Below are positions 17,077-27,152 of a DNA stretch of 64,000 nucleotides, one piece after another. The notes under the pieces were generated by a model that did not search any database, had not been told where the DNA came from, and was given only the letters and a program-made list of their open reading frames with translations. The stretch's first letter is position 1; each line of letters starts with the position of its first letter. The position numbers were made by a program, and so were the translations under genes. The DNA comes from Clostridia bacterium (lineage in GTDB: Bacteria > Bacillota > Clostridia > UBA1381), in assembly GCA_017415105.1 (NCBI GenBank), contig JAFQJD010000005.1, forward strand, positions 41,471-105,470, written 5' to 3'.

Positions 17077-17142
17077 ACTTGCGGTGTGTTGCGGAGAATG
17101 CATTTCACTACACTATAGCATTCGGAGCAACGCACCGTAAGT
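17077..17142 (-). repeat. intergenic hairpin family, copy 2 (glyA / argS gap)
   Basis: Lower arms ACTTGCGGTGTGTTGC and GCAACGCACCGTAAGT pair over 16 positions with two non-canonical or G-U positions. They are interrupted by a symmetric GGA/GGA internal loop, above which GAATGC/GCATTC closes a 16-base loop. No T run follows on either strand, so it is not a standard terminator. Confidence 0.8.
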
Positions 17143-17154
17143 ATGTTTTTATTC

Positions 17155-18393
17155 TTAATAAAGCGGGTGCTTGTCACATAAAGCTGCTACCCTTGTTCTT
17201 ATCTCATCCTGTGAGTTCTCAAAATCTCTGATTGTAAGGCCGATAAGCTTACCAACCTCAACCATATCCTCCTCAACAAAACCACGTGATGTTGTTGCAG
17301 GAGTACCGATTCTGATACCGCTTGTGATAAACGGGCTCTTTGTATCGAACGGAATAGCGTTCTTGTTAACTGTGATGCCAACCTCGTCAAGCATCTTTTC
17401 AGCTTCCTTACCTGTTACGCCTGTATCTGTTAAATCAACAAGCATAAGGTGGTTGTCTGTACCGCCTGAAACAAGCTTTAATCCTTCTTTAACAAGCTGT
17501 GCTGCCAACGCCTGAGCGTTCTTTGCAACCTGCTCCTGATATGCCTTAAACTCCGGCTTTAATGCCTCGCCGAAGCATACAGCCTTTGCTGAAATTGTAT
17601 GCATCAGAGGACCGCCCTGTATTCCGGGGAATATAGCCTTATTGAACTTCTTCGCCAGCTCCTCATCGTTTGTGAGGATAAGACCGCCTCTGGGGCCTCT
17701 TAATGTCTTATGAGTTGTTGTTGTTACAACGTCTGCATACGGCATCGGTGACGGATGAACACCTGCAGCGATAAGACCTGCAATGTGTGCCATATCAACC
17801 ATAAAGTATGCACCGACTTCCTTTGCAATTTCTGCAAACTTCTCAAAGTCGATAACTCTCGGATATGCTGATGCACCTGCAAGGATAAGCTTCGGCTTAC
17901 ACTCAAGTGCAAGACGGCGTACCTCATCATAATCTATTGTGTTTGTTTCCTCTGTTACGCCGTAGGGTACGATATTAAAATACTTACCCGACATATTAAC
18001 GGGTGAGCCGTGGCTCAGGTGACCGCCGTGTGCAAGGCTCATTGAAAGTACAGTATCGCCCGGCTCAAGAAGTGCGAAGAACACTGCCATATTTGCCTGT
18101 GCACCTGAATGTGGCTGTACGTTTGCGTAGCCTGCGTTAAATATCTTCTTTGCACGCTCGATTGCGATTTCCTCAACAACGTCTACGTGCTCACAACCGC
18201 CGTAATAACGCTTGCCCGGATATCCTTCGGCATATTTATTTGTAAGCGGAGTACCGTTTGCCTCCATTACTGTTTCAGAAACAAAGTTCTCTGATGCGAT
18301 AAGCTCAATCTTATTCTTCTGTCTGTTTGCCTCGTCCATGACCGCTGCATAAACTTCAGGGTCGTTCTGCTTCAATAAATCAAAATTTTTCAT
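17155..18393 (-). CDS. glyA: serine hydroxymethyltransferase
   Basis: PLP enzyme interconverting serine plus tetrahydrofolate and glycine plus methylene-tetrahydrofolate. The 412-aa protein shows [38 protein letters not shown], and the Schiff-base Lys in [18 protein letters not shown] at 18393 follows TGGAGGT; the frame to 18405 begins upstream of that site. It has its own strong promoter, divergent from nth, and is followed after the hairpin copy 2 by argS, which probably shares its transcript. Supplies one-carbon units, linking to folE. Confidence 0.97.
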   Translation of the reverse strand: MKNFDLLKQNDPEVYAAVMDEANRQKNKIELIASENFVSETVMEANGTPLTNKYAEGYPGKRYYGGCEHVDVVEEIAIERAKKIFNAGYANVQPHSGAQANMAVFFALLEPGDTVLSMSLAHGGHLSHGSPVNMSGKYFNIVPYGVTEETNTIDYDEVRRLALECKPKLILAGASAYPRVIDFEKFAEIAKEVGAYFMVDMAHIAGLIAAGVHPSPMPYADVVTTTTHKTLRGPRGGLILTNDEELAKKFNKAIFPGIQGGPLMHTISAKAVCFGEALKPEFKAYQEQVAKNAQALAAQLVKEGLKLVSGGTDNHLMLVDLTDTGVTGKEAEKMLDEVGITVNKNAIPFDTKSPFITSGIRIGTPATTSRGFVEEDMVEVGKLIGLTIRDFENSQDEIRTRVAALCDKHPLY

Positions 18394-18436
18394 AAGTACC
18401 TCCATTGGATTTTTATCTGAAATTCATCTATTGTAT

Positions 18437-18465
18437 ATTATACATTGAAATCGCAGATTTTGCAA
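18437..18465 (-). promoter_or_regulatory. promoter of glyA
   Basis: Minus strand TTGCAA, 17 bp, TATAAT. Confidence 0.85.
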
Positions 18466-18508
18466 GTGTTTATGCGAAAAAAAGCGAAATAACCAAACAT
18501 TTACAGCA

Positions 18509-18537
18509 TTGACACATAACTTTTTATATGTTAATAT
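18509..18537 (+). promoter_or_regulatory. promoter of nth
   Basis: TTGACA, 17 bp, TAATAT. The start would lie only about 12 bases from the start codon, so the leader is very short. Confidence 0.75.
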
Positions 18538-18555
18538 ATCAGTGAGGTGGAAACT

Positions 18556-19188
18556 ATGACAAAAAAAGAACTTGTACAGACAGTAATCGAAAGATTAAAA
18601 GCAAAATACCCCGACGTAAAATGCACACTTGATTACACAACGCCGATAGAAATGCTTATAGCAACACAGCTTTCTGCACAGTGTACCGATGCACGTGTTA
18701 ATATAGTTACAAAGGACTTGTTTAAGAAATATAAAAATGTATATGATTTTGCAAACGCAGACTATGATGAGCTTTGCGAGGATATCCGTTCAACCGGATT
18801 TTACCGCAACAAAGCAAAAAATATAATCGCCGCCGCACAGCGGATAATTGATGTATATAACGGTGAAGTCCCCGACACAATGGAGGATTTGCTGACTCTT
18901 CCCGGCACAGGCAGAAAAACGGCAAATCTTGTGCTTGGCGATATCTTTAAAAAGCCTGCGATTGTGGTGGATACGCACTGCATAAGGCTTTCAAACAGAA
19001 TAGGTCTTACAAAAAATTCCGACCCGGTAAAAATCGAGTCGGATTTAAGGAAAATTGTTCCGCCTGAGGAAAGTCTTGGTCTTTGCCACAGACTCGTTGC
19101 ACACGGCAGAGCAGTCTGCAATGCACGAAAACCGATGTGTGAGGGGTGCATATTAAATGGTGTATGTAAAAAAGTCGGAGTGAAGTAA
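18556..19188 (+). CDS. nth: endonuclease III
   Basis: DNA glycosylase/AP lyase for oxidised pyrimidines. The 210-aa protein has the helix-hairpin-helix LPGTGRKTANLVLGD with the catalytic Lys, the catalytic Asp in VVDTHCIRLSNRIG, and a C-terminal 4Fe-4S cluster motif Cys-x6-Cys-x2-Cys-x5-Cys (CNARKPMCEGCILNGVC). ATG at 18556 was preferred to GTG at 18547 because the latter lies inside the GAGGTGG ribosome site (18544-18550). Monocistronic; its stop overlaps the following bidirectional terminator. Confidence 0.97.
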   Translation: MTKKELVQTVIERLKAKYPDVKCTLDYTTPIEMLIATQLSAQCTDARVNIVTKDLFKKYKNVYDFANADYDELCEDIRSTGFYRNKAKNIIAAAQRIIDVYNGEVPDTMEDLLTLPGTGRKTANLVLGDIFKKPAIVVDTHCIRLSNRIGLTKNSDPVKIESDLRKIVPPEESLGLCHRLVAHGRAVCNARKPMCEGCILNGVCKKVGVK

Positions 19189-19216
19189 AAGTCATCGCAT
19201 AATGCAATGACTTTTT
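19187..19216. terminator. bidirectional terminator between nth and the SLOG gene
   Basis: AAAAGTCAT...ATGACTTTTT with a GCAT/ATGC inner stem; A-tract and T-tract flank it. Confidence 0.8.
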
Positions 19217-19706
19217 ATTGCTCTAACACATTCCACACACTTATATCTTTTCTTTTTGCATAATCAATCGTATTCTTTGTTCCACTCTTTTGACCGTTGA
19301 ATACGGCTATTACAAGATTTGACCTATCAACCATCCATTCATTTCTCACCTGATAGCAACCCGAATAGTAACAAGAACTAATTTCCCTTACCAAATCTGC
19401 ATCATTGATTATTTGAATAAATCTTTGCTGTTCCCAAAAACTTCTTCTTTGTTCAAATTTCGGATGCGGTAAAGCACATATCAAACGGATATCCTTATTT
19501 GTTTTTCGCTTTTCAAGAACAATCTCTGCTGCCCATATATCAACTCCCATTGCCATTCCCGTTATAAATGTAACAAATCCTTTCTCAATCGCCTTGTCGA
19601 TAGCTTTTTCAAGCAACGGTACAATCTCTTTTTCCGAATGTTTCATTTTTGACGGTCTGTGTCCCGTAAAACAGCATCTGTGTCTTTTTAATTCCCTCTG
19701 ATTCAT
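19215..19706 (-). CDS. DUF1273 / SLOG-superfamily protein
   Basis: Cytoplasmic protein of the DUF1273 (YpsA-like) branch of the SLOG superfamily, Rossmann-like folds that bind nucleotide-type ligands. The 163-aa sequence shows RCCFTGHRPSKM at the N-terminus, FITGMAMGVDIWAAEIVLE, RLICALPHPKFEQR, and VRNEWMVDRSNLVIAVFNGQKSGT. These match the family's ligand pocket order. ATG at 19706 follows GGGAGGT; GTG at 19724 lies within that site. It is divergent from a small XRE regulator with a palindrome against its own -35 box, suggesting control by that regulator (inference). Precise function of the family is not established. Confidence 0.85.
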   Translation of the reverse strand: MNQRELKRHRCCFTGHRPSKMKHSEKEIVPLLEKAIDKAIEKGFVTFITGMAMGVDIWAAEIVLEKRKTNKDIRLICALPHPKFEQRRSFWEQQRFIQIINDADLVREISSCYYSGCYQVRNEWMVDRSNLVIAVFNGQKSGTKNTIDYAKRKDISVWNVLEQ

Positions 19707-19728
19707 AAATAATTTACCTCCCACGAAA

Positions 19729-19806
19729 AATTGACCATTATCACGGACAATATTTTATTCAATTATAGCATACAATATAGATAGTTACAACCAATATTGG
19801 TCAATT
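19729..19806. promoter_or_regulatory. shared operator region between SLOG gene and XRE gene
   Basis: A perfect 12-bp palindrome ACCAATATTGGT lies at 19790-19801, immediately upstream of the SLOG -35 box. The motif AATTGACCA at 19729-19737 recurs inverted as TGGTCAATT at 19798-19806. These are good candidate binding sites for the adjacent XRE protein. Confidence 0.55.
19762..19790 (-). promoter_or_regulatory. promoter of the SLOG gene
   Basis: Minus strand TTGTAA, 17 bp, TATAAT. The -35 box directly adjoins the 12-bp palindrome. Confidence 0.75.
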
Positions 19807-19825
19807 GTTTTGTGGGGTGGCTATT

Positions 19826-20071
19826 ATGAATCAGAAATTAAGACGTGATCGCAATATGGGTGATAATTTAAGAAGATTAAGGCTTGAAAAAGATATTTCT
19901 CAAGAAAAGCTTTGTGCCGAGCTTCAGCGACGTGGTTGTGATATCGGCAGAAGTACGTATGCAAAATATGAAGCAGGCGAGCTCAATATTCGTGTAAGCG
20001 TCATTATGGAGTTAAAGAAAATTTACAAGTGCACTTATGATGATTTTTTTGATGGTCTTGAAACCGAATAA
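19826..20071 (+). CDS. XRE-family transcriptional regulator (81 aa)
   Basis: Small DNA-binding protein made of one helix-turn-helix domain: MGDNLRRLRLEKDISQEKLCAELQRRGCDIGRSTYAKYEAGELNIRVSVIM..., with the recognition-helix region around IGRSTYAKYEAG. ATG at 19826 follows GGGGTGG. It is divergent from the SLOG gene, and the intergenic palindrome is the most likely site of action for repression of both (inference). It ends at the bidirectional terminator 20089-20118. No plus-strand promoter of good quality was seen. Confidence 0.85.
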   Translation: MNQKLRRDRNMGDNLRRLRLEKDISQEKLCAELQRRGCDIGRSTYAKYEAGELNIRVSVIMELKKIYKCTYDDFFDGLETE

Positions 20072-20088
20072 ATATTTTTCTTATGACT

Positions 20089-20118
20089 AAAAAACCGATG
20101 CATCACGCATCGGTTTTT
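20089..20118. terminator. bidirectional terminator between XRE gene and DUF2798 gene
   Basis: AAAAACCGATGC-ATCAC-GCATCGGTTTTT. Confidence 0.85.
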
Positions 20119-20123
20119 ATGTA

Positions 20124-20717
20124 TCATACTGCAACCGGTTCTTTTGCTTCAACTTCGGGCTGTTTCTCCCCTGCCTTTATGTCTTTGGCAAAAAGCCGTT
20201 TAAATACGGTTCTTACAAACGGCTGTATAAAGAACAGCTGTGTAAAGAACGCAAACGGGAAGTTATAGCACATAAGCTTGAGCCATTCTGCAAGAAGTGT
20301 CCACATATTAAAGCCTGCCTGATAATTGTAATACAAAAATGCGGCTATAAAGCTCATTGCAGGACACATAATTCCCACTGTTGCACAGATAATGGATGTT
20401 TCAAACAGTACCGGATGTGTTTCTCGCGGGTTAAAGTTTTTGCACGCAAGCTTGAACGATAACGGTGCACCGAGCACATTTTCAAGTGTATATGCTAATG
20501 CAAACTCAATAAGAACCACCGCCCATATCGGAATCGGCTTGCCGAATACCGGCACACCGCCCATTTTGCCTATTGCAGCAAGAACTCCCGTTTCACTTGT
20601 CAGTTGCATAAACATATCTCCGTGGATAACATACAGACTGTAGAACACATACGCGTGAACAGTTATAACTACTGTAATAAACGCAAACACCATTCTCTGA
20701 AATTGATTTCTTGGCAT
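20124..20717 (-). CDS. DUF2798-like integral membrane protein
   Basis: 197-aa membrane protein with about four hydrophobic segments arranged as two related halves. Both halves have a Phe-Ala/Phe-rich first helix and an Asn/Glu-containing segment; the first begins MPRNQFQRMVFAFITVVITVHAYVFY and the second includes LFETSIICATVGIMCPAMSFIAAF. This fits duplicated DUF2798 proteins. Function is unknown. ATG at 20717 follows GGAGGGG; the frame to 20750 would cover that site. Its promoter is separated from the gene by a structured leader ending in a U-tract, so expression is probably conditional. The C-terminal tail is charged (KAGEKQPEVEAKEP). Confidence 0.65.
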   Translation of the reverse strand: MPRNQFQRMVFAFITVVITVHAYVFYSLYVIHGDMFMQLTSETGVLAAIGKMGGVPVFGKPIPIWAVVLIEFALAYTLENVLGAPLSFKLACKNFNPRETHPVLFETSIICATVGIMCPAMSFIAAFLYYNYQAGFNMWTLLAEWLKLMCYNFPFAFFTQLFFIQPFVRTVFKRLFAKDIKAGEKQPEVEAKEPVAV

Positions 20718-20737
20718 AATACCCCTCCTTTTTTGCA

Positions 20738-20818
20738 CAAAAAAACACACGTGGTTAAAGCTGTACCGTAATCAGATTTACGCACTCTTGTGCCACATGT
20801 GTCGTTTCTGTTTAATTT
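20738..20818 (-). promoter_or_regulatory. structured leader with three-way-junction fold and U-tract, upstream of DUF2798 gene
   Basis: Reading the minus strand from the promoter: outer stem ACACATGTGG (20793-20802)/CCACGTGTGT (20745-20754). Inside it are two adjacent hairpins, GCAC-AAGA-GTGC and CGTAA-ATCTGA-TTACG, then about ten unpaired bases. The outer stem is followed by seven T and then the GGAGGGG site. A compact multi-branch RNA whose closing stem doubles as a terminator is a riboswitch-like layout. No known class recognised. Confidence 0.6.
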
Positions 20819-20824
20819 TTAATT

Positions 20825-20853
20825 ATTATATCATTTTTTGCCTGAAATTTCAA
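20825..20853 (-). promoter_or_regulatory. promoter of the DUF2798 gene
   Basis: Minus strand TTGAAA, 17 bp, TATAAT. Confidence 0.8.
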
Positions 20854-20861
20854 GTATCAAT

Positions 20862-21473
20862 TTAACTTCTTCCTACTTTAATTCCGTAAATGATGCCTAT
20901 AATTGCATACGGTATCAAAAGGAAAATCCATATGAGTGAGAACATTGGCGGAAGCAATATTGTTATAAGTCCCAATATTCCCATAATAACCGCCATAAAT
21001 CCGATAAATCGGTTAATTTTTCTTGCCTTTTCGGTGTCTAAGTCATAGTCTTTAATATAATCAAACTTGGGCAGATAGTTCCCTGTAACAAGAAATACTA
21101 TGCTCACAATAAGCATCACAACACGTCTTATATCCAGATTCCAGCCGAGACCGTAGCCCAGTGTAACAGTCTGCAAGATTACAGACATACACGGAATTAT
21201 CCATTTCGTTACCATTTCAAATTTCTTTCGGTCTCCGTGCTTGTGTGCGTTAATATCGTTTATAAAACAGCAAAACCACTGCAAAAGTAGCATCATAACA
21301 GGTAAGCCAAAAACCACAAATCCCTTTGATGCAAAGTTATCAGGATTGTTGTTTATATCAAAATGGATTGCCATCGTTTCGGGAAGTTTATCCCACAACG
21401 CAACACCTAAAAGAATCGGTGCAAGACAAACAAGGCTTGTTATAATAAGGATTTTCCATTTAATAAATTTCAT
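20862..21473 (-). CDS. SdpI-like DUF1648 membrane protein
   Basis: 203-aa protein of the DUF1648/SdpI family. It starts with a membrane segment (KWKILIITSLVCLAPILLGVALW) followed by LPETMAIHFDINNNPDNFASKGFVVFGLP, the DUF1648 signature. It then has five more hydrophobic segments including an SdpI-type region (MSVILQTVTLGYGLG, IVFLVTGNYLPKF). In Bacillus, SdpI confers immunity to the SDP toxin and signals to the SdpR repressor. No toxin genes (sdpABC-like) are nearby, so immunity against foreign killing factors or general envelope roles are alternatives. ATG at 21473 follows AAAGGA and lies 5 bases after the sdpR-like stop, indicating translational coupling. Confidence 0.85.
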   Translation of the reverse strand: MKFIKWKILIITSLVCLAPILLGVALWDKLPETMAIHFDINNNPDNFASKGFVVFGLPVMMLLLQWFCCFINDINAHKHGDRKKFEMVTKWIIPCMSVILQTVTLGYGLGWNLDIRRVVMLIVSIVFLVTGNYLPKFDYIKDYDLDTEKARKINRFIGFMAVIMGILGLITILLPPMFSLIWIFLLIPYAIIGIIYGIKVGRS

Positions 21474-21478
21474 ATCAA

Positions 21479-21742
21479 TCATTCCTTTCCCAGGCTGTAA
21501 AGCCACACTATTACCTCTTCAAAAACCGAGGCGTTAATCTCATAATAAATAAAATTTTTATATTTTTCTTCCGCTATCAAATCCGCCGATTTCAGCTTTG
21601 ACAGGTGATAAGAAACCGTAGCACCCGTCAGATTAAAATGCTCGGCAATCTCGCCTGCGGATTTTTTTCCGCTCTTTAGCATCTGCAAAATATCACGCCG
21701 TATCGGGTCTGCAATAGCCTTAAAGGTTTCGTTCATTCCCAT
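21479..21742 (-). CDS. ArsR/SdpR-type repressor
   Basis: 87-aa winged-helix regulator: MGMNETFKAIADPIRRDILQMLKSGKKSAGEIAEHFNLTGATVSYHLSKLKSADLIAEEKYKNFIYYEI. The DPIRRDILQML start and the HFNLTGATVSYHLSKL recognition helix are typical. No metal-binding Cys motif is present, so it is of the SdpR rather than the metal-sensing type. The start at 21742 was preferred to 21748 on spacing from AAGGAG. Two large palindromes flank its promoter, strongly suggesting autorepression of the sdpR-sdpI-like pair. Confidence 0.88.
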   Translation of the reverse strand: MGMNETFKAIADPIRRDILQMLKSGKKSAGEIAEHFNLTGATVSYHLSKLKSADLIAEEKYKNFIYYEINASVFEEVIVWLYSLGKE

Positions 21743-21762
21743 ATACATCTCTCCTTATGTAG

Positions 21763-21844
21763 CTATTTAGAAATATTTCTAAATAGATTATAGCATATGC
21801 TTTATCAGTTGTCAATACCTATTTTGAAAAATTTCTAAATAGGT
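21763..21844 (-). promoter_or_regulatory. twin operator sites around the sdpR/sdpI-like promoter
   Basis: 21763-21786 is a perfect 24-bp palindrome centred on AAATATTT with outer arms CTATTT. 21817-21844 is a 28-bp imperfect palindrome with outer arms ACCTATTT/AAATAGGT. They share the half-site ATTTCTAAATAG and sit downstream of the -10 and upstream of the -35 of the promoter between them. Confidence 0.8.
21787..21815 (-). promoter_or_regulatory. consensus promoter of the sdpR/sdpI-like pair
   Basis: Minus strand TTGACA, 17 bp, TATAAT; the -10 box abuts the first operator. Confidence 0.9.
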
Positions 21845-21901
21845 ATTGTTTGACTTATTGAATAATTACCACTTCTTCGGTAAAACTAAAACGGAAAATG
21901 A

Positions 21902-23188
<1,287 letters not shown>

Positions 23189-23192
23189 TAAA

Positions 23193-23216
23193 AAGGAGTT
23201 GCTTTGGCAACTCCTT
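23193..23216. terminator. bidirectional terminator between eno and nfo
   Basis: AAGGAGTTGC-TTTG-GCAACTCCTT; it overlaps the nfo stop codon. Confidence 0.85.
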
Positions 23217-24045
23217 ATTTGTATAATCCTCTTAAAATTTCGATTTCCTTTGCATAACCGTCAAGCTCGTTTGGTGTTTCGAGATAGAACGGCAAATTAC
23301 GTAACTGCGGATGGTTTATGATGCGGGAGAATGCTTCCTCACCAATATATCCGTCCCCTATCTTTTCGTGGCGATCCTTGTGTGACTCAAATGGGTTTTT
23401 ACTGTCGTTTATGTGTATCGCCTTTAAGCGGTCAATACCGATTATGCGGTCAAATTCGTCAAGTACACCGTCAATGTCACCGACAACATCATAGCCGGCA
23501 TCATAGACGTGACACGTGTCAAGGCATACGCCGAGTCTATCGCCCAATTCTGTGCGGTCAATAATCGCACGGATTTCCTCAAAGTTTCTGCCTACCTCAC
23601 TGCCCTTGCCCGACATTGTTTCAAGCAGAATAATTGTAGTCATTTCGGGGTACATAACCTCATTAAGCTGTTTTGCAATAAGTTCAATACCCACATCCGC
23701 ACCCTGCTTCACGTGTGAACCCGGGTGGAAATTATACATCTGACCGGGTGTATATTCCATACGGCGAATATCGTCAGCCATTGTATTTTTCGCAAACTCA
23801 CGTATTCCGGGGTCTGCCGCACACGCATTTAAAGTGTACGGTGCGTGAGCAAGAATTTTTTCAATCCCGTGTTCCTTTGAATATTCCAGAAATTTCTTTA
23901 TATCGTTCTCGTCAATCGGCTTTGCCGCACCGCCTCTGGGGTTACGGGTAAAAAACTGGAACGTGTTCGCATTTATAGAAACAGCATTTTTCGCCATTTC
24001 AAGATACCCCTTTGACGATGACAGATGGCATCCTATAGTTAACAT
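23215..24045 (-). CDS. nfo: endonuclease IV (apurinic/apyrimidinic endonuclease)
   Basis: Zinc-dependent TIM-barrel AP endonuclease for base-excision repair. The 276-aa sequence begins [21 protein letters not shown] and shows [52 protein letters not shown] (metal Glu), [41 protein letters not shown] and FYLETPNE, all family motifs. It is the last gene of an apparent queA-tgt-nfo unit, separated from tgt by hairpin copy 3. nth, the partner glycosylase, is 5 kb away. Confidence 0.96.
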   Translation of the reverse strand: MLTIGCHLSSSKGYLEMAKNAVSINANTFQFFTRNPRGGAAKPIDENDIKKFLEYSKEHGIEKILAHAPYTLNACAADPGIREFAKNTMADDIRRMEYTPGQMYNFHPGSHVKQGADVGIELIAKQLNEVMYPEMTTIILLETMSGKGSEVGRNFEEIRAIIDRTELGDRLGVCLDTCHVYDAGYDVVGDIDGVLDEFDRIIGIDRLKAIHINDSKNPFESHKDRHEKIGDGYIGEEAFSRIINHPQLRNLPFYLETPNELDGYAKEIEILRGLYK

Positions 24046-24069
24046 AATATCTCTCCTTTCCGTTCTGAA

Positions 24070-24141
24070 AATGGCGGACAGCTTTTACGGAGAATGCATT
24101 TCACTTGATTTTAGCATTCGGAGTGAAGGCTTTTCGCCATT
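24070..24141 (-). repeat. intergenic hairpin family, copy 3 (tgt / nfo gap)
   Basis: Lower arms AATGGCG...AGCTTTTAC and GTGAAGGCT...CGCCATT pair through one mismatched patch and several G-U pairs. A GGA/GGA internal loop follows, then GAATGC/GCATTC closes a loop starting ATTTCACTT. Its lower-stem sequence is quite different from copy 2 although the paired geometry and the core are the same. Confidence 0.8.
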
Positions 24142-24201
24142 ACTTCATGCGTCCGAAGATGGGCTTCTGCGTTTTACGCAAGCACATCTTTGCAGTTTCC
24201 T

Positions 24202-25338
<1,137 letters not shown>

Positions 25339-25349
25339 TCAATTTCCGA

Positions 25350-25371
25350 TTTTCGCAAAGCGAAAATCCTC
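25350..25371 (-). repeat. small palindrome between queA and tgt
   Basis: GATTTTCGC-AAAG-CGAAAATC stem with no T run downstream. It may affect relative expression of the two genes. Confidence 0.4.
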
Positions 25372-25425
25372 CTTACCTCTTCACTATTCACTCTTATCTC
25401 TTCACTTGTTCATTTAATGATAAAA

Positions 25426-26451
25426 TCATTGAATGAACATAGCATCGCCAAAGCTGAAAAATCTGTATTTTTCTTTTACAGCCTCGTTGTATGCATTAAG
25501 TACGTTTTCTCTGCCTGCCAACGCTGAAACAAGCATTATGAGCGTGGATTCAGGCAGGTGGAAGTTTGTTATAAGTGCGTCAATTACATTGAAGCTTTTG
25601 CCGGGGTATATGAATATATCCGTCCAGCCGCTTGATGCACTTAATGGCATACCGTTCTGCCCTGCCGTTTCAAGTGTACGAGTTGCAGTCGTGCCGACGG
25701 ATATTATCCGTCCACCCTCTGCCTTCGTTTTGTTTATAAGCTCTGCCGTTTCTTCGGGCAAAACGTAAAATTCCGAATGCATTTTATGCTCGGTTATCTC
25801 GTCCGCTTTTACGGGACGGAATGTGCCAAGCCCGACATGAAGTGTTACGTATCCGATTTTTACTCCTTTAGACTTTAGCCTTTCAAGCAGTTCGGGGGTA
25901 AAGTGCAGTCCTGCTGTGGGTGCTGCCGCAGATCCGTTATGCTTTGCAAAAACAGTCTGGTATCTGTCCTTATCCTCAAGCTTTTTTGTGATATACGGAG
26001 GAAGTGGCATTTCGCCAAACTCGTCCAATACGTTTTCAAACACGCCCTCATATTCAAATTTAACAAGCCTGTTTCCCTCGTTTATAACATCTAAAATCTC
26101 GGCTTTGAGCCTGCCCTCACCGAACACAAATCTTGCTCCCGGCTTTGCACGTCTGCCCGGCTTTAAGATTACCTCCCACGTATCAAGCGAGTGCTTGTTT
26201 AAAAGCAAAAACTCAATTGCACCGCCCGTATCCTCCTTTACACCGTAAAGGCGTGCCGGAAGCACTCGTGTGTCATTCAGTATCAGGGCATCGCCCGGAT
26301 TTATCATATCCTCTATATTATAAAAATGCTTATGCTCTATCTCGCCCGTAACCTTATCAAGCACCATAAGCCGTGACTTATCACGTTCTGCCAATGGTTC
26401 CTGTGCGATAAGCTCCTCGGGTAAGTCATAGTAAAAATCTGATGTTTTCAT
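25426..26451 (-). CDS. queA: S-adenosylmethionine:tRNA ribosyltransferase-isomerase
   Basis: Transfers and isomerises the ribosyl group of SAM onto preQ1-tRNA, giving epoxyqueuosine. The 341-aa protein starts [32 protein letters not shown] and has [52 protein letters not shown] and a C-terminal [20 protein letters not shown] at 26451 follows GAGAGGA; the frame to 26475 has no support. It is first in the unit queA-tgt with promoter TTGCAA-17-TAAAAT. folE at 5.5 kb could supply the precursor. Confidence 0.97.
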   Translation of the reverse strand: MKTSDFYYDLPEELIAQEPLAERDKSRLMVLDKVTGEIEHKHFYNIEDMINPGDALILNDTRVLPARLYGVKEDTGGAIEFLLLNKHSLDTWEVILKPGRRAKPGARFVFGEGRLKAEILDVINEGNRLVKFEYEGVFENVLDEFGEMPLPPYITKKLEDKDRYQTVFAKHNGSAAAPTAGLHFTPELLERLKSKGVKIGYVTLHVGLGTFRPVKADEITEHKMHSEFYVLPEETAELINKTKAEGGRIISVGTTATRTLETAGQNGMPLSASSGWTDIFIYPGKSFNVIDALITNFHLPESTLIMLVSALAGRENVLNAYNEAVKEKYRFFSFGDAMFIQ

Positions 26452-26482
26452 TGAATTTCCTCTCGTATATTGCATTTATGTT

Positions 26483-26511
26483 ATTTTACCACAAATCAGG
26501 CATTTTTGCAA
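26483..26511 (-). promoter_or_regulatory. promoter of queA-tgt-nfo
   Basis: Minus strand TTGCAA, 17 bp, TAAAAT, about 25 bases upstream of the queA start. Confidence 0.8.
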
Positions 26512-26597
26512 TAGGGAAATAAAAAGGATGTTGCGGTGCTGAGGTGATATTGCGGCAGCAGACACACAATAGTGTCGCTCATCATTTTTTTATAACG

Positions 26598-26635
26598 AAA
26601 ACCACCTGTTCTGTACAGACCTAAACAGGTGGTTT
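26598..26635 (-). terminator. terminator after the 127-aa membrane protein gene
   Basis: Minus strand AAACCACCTGTT...AACAGGTGGTTTT with a 13-base loop. The stretch 26520-26590 between this and the queA promoter contains GACAC/GTGTC and TGCTG/CAGCA pairings but no clear element. Confidence 0.7.
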
Positions 26636-26659
26636 AAAATATTCTTTTTAGTATGGTAT

Positions 26660-27043
26660 CTAATTGTCTATTATTCTTTCGTCATTAATCCTGACACCCT
26701 GCTTTTTTAATGCGTCAAGAAACAGTTCTTTTGTTTCACATGTTATGTAGCAGTTTCCGTTTACTCTGTACCAGAGCGACCTTTTCCGATTCCAGTACGA
26801 TGGTGTATTACCGCCTAATGTTAAATGCTTGCTCAATATGAATTCTGCATATTGTCTGACAGTTTCCTCTGACATATTATTCTCCAGCTCATATTCGAGG
26901 TGGCTTTTATAAAGAATACTGTCTAAAATAAAATAGGCAATCACAATAAATGTTCCTATAGGATATATGAAAATCGCAAGTATTTTAACGTACAAAGGGA
27001 AGTTTCGGATATAGTCCAGAACTCTGATAATCGGGTCACTCAT
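26660..27043 (-). CDS. hypothetical membrane-anchored protein (127 aa)
   Basis: Not recognised. An N-terminal amphipathic stretch (MSDPIIRVLDYIRNFPLY) is followed by one long hydrophobic region (about 19-45, VKILAIFIYPIGTFIVIAYFILDSILY), then a soluble domain (about 48-127) with ENNMSEETVRQYAEFILSKHLTLGGN and a C-terminal strand-helix pattern ending CETKELFLDALKKQGVRINDERIIDN. ATG at 27043 follows GGAGGAAG; the longer frame to 27214 would cross the promoter. It has a consensus promoter and a terminator, so it is a monocistronic gene that is probably well expressed. Confidence 0.7.
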   Translation of the reverse strand: MSDPIIRVLDYIRNFPLYVKILAIFIYPIGTFIVIAYFILDSILYKSHLEYELENNMSEETVRQYAEFILSKHLTLGGNTPSYWNRKRSLWYRVNGNCYITCETKELFLDALKKQGVRINDERIIDN

Positions 27044-27074
27044 TGTCTTCCTCCATTTAAGTGAAATTTTTATA

Positions 27075-27103
27075 ATTATAACACAACCCCACAAAAATGT
27101 CAA
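27075..27103 (-). promoter_or_regulatory. consensus promoter of the 127-aa protein gene
   Basis: Minus strand TTGACA, 17 bp, TATAAT. Confidence 0.85.
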
Positions 27104-27112
27104 ATAATATGC

Positions 27113-27142
27113 AAAAAGATGTTGCGTTAACAACATCCTTTT
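27113..27142 (-). terminator. terminator after the DUF378 gene
   Basis: Minus strand GGATGTTG-TTAACG-CAACATC followed by five T. Confidence 0.75.
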
Positions 27143-27152
27143 GCACGAGCTT

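Noticed and set aside
17031..17154. T-box leader before argS
   Set aside because: No AGGGTGG-type T-box sequence or specifier-loop structure; the gap holds only hairpin copy 2. glyA and metG upstream regions were checked with the same result.
18547..18555. GTG start of nth
   Set aside because: The codon is part of the GAGGTGG ribosome site; ATG at 18556 is correctly placed.
26520..26590. Structured RNA between queA promoter and the terminator at 26598
   Set aside because: Several short complementary segments exist but no consistent fold or promoter could be built from them.
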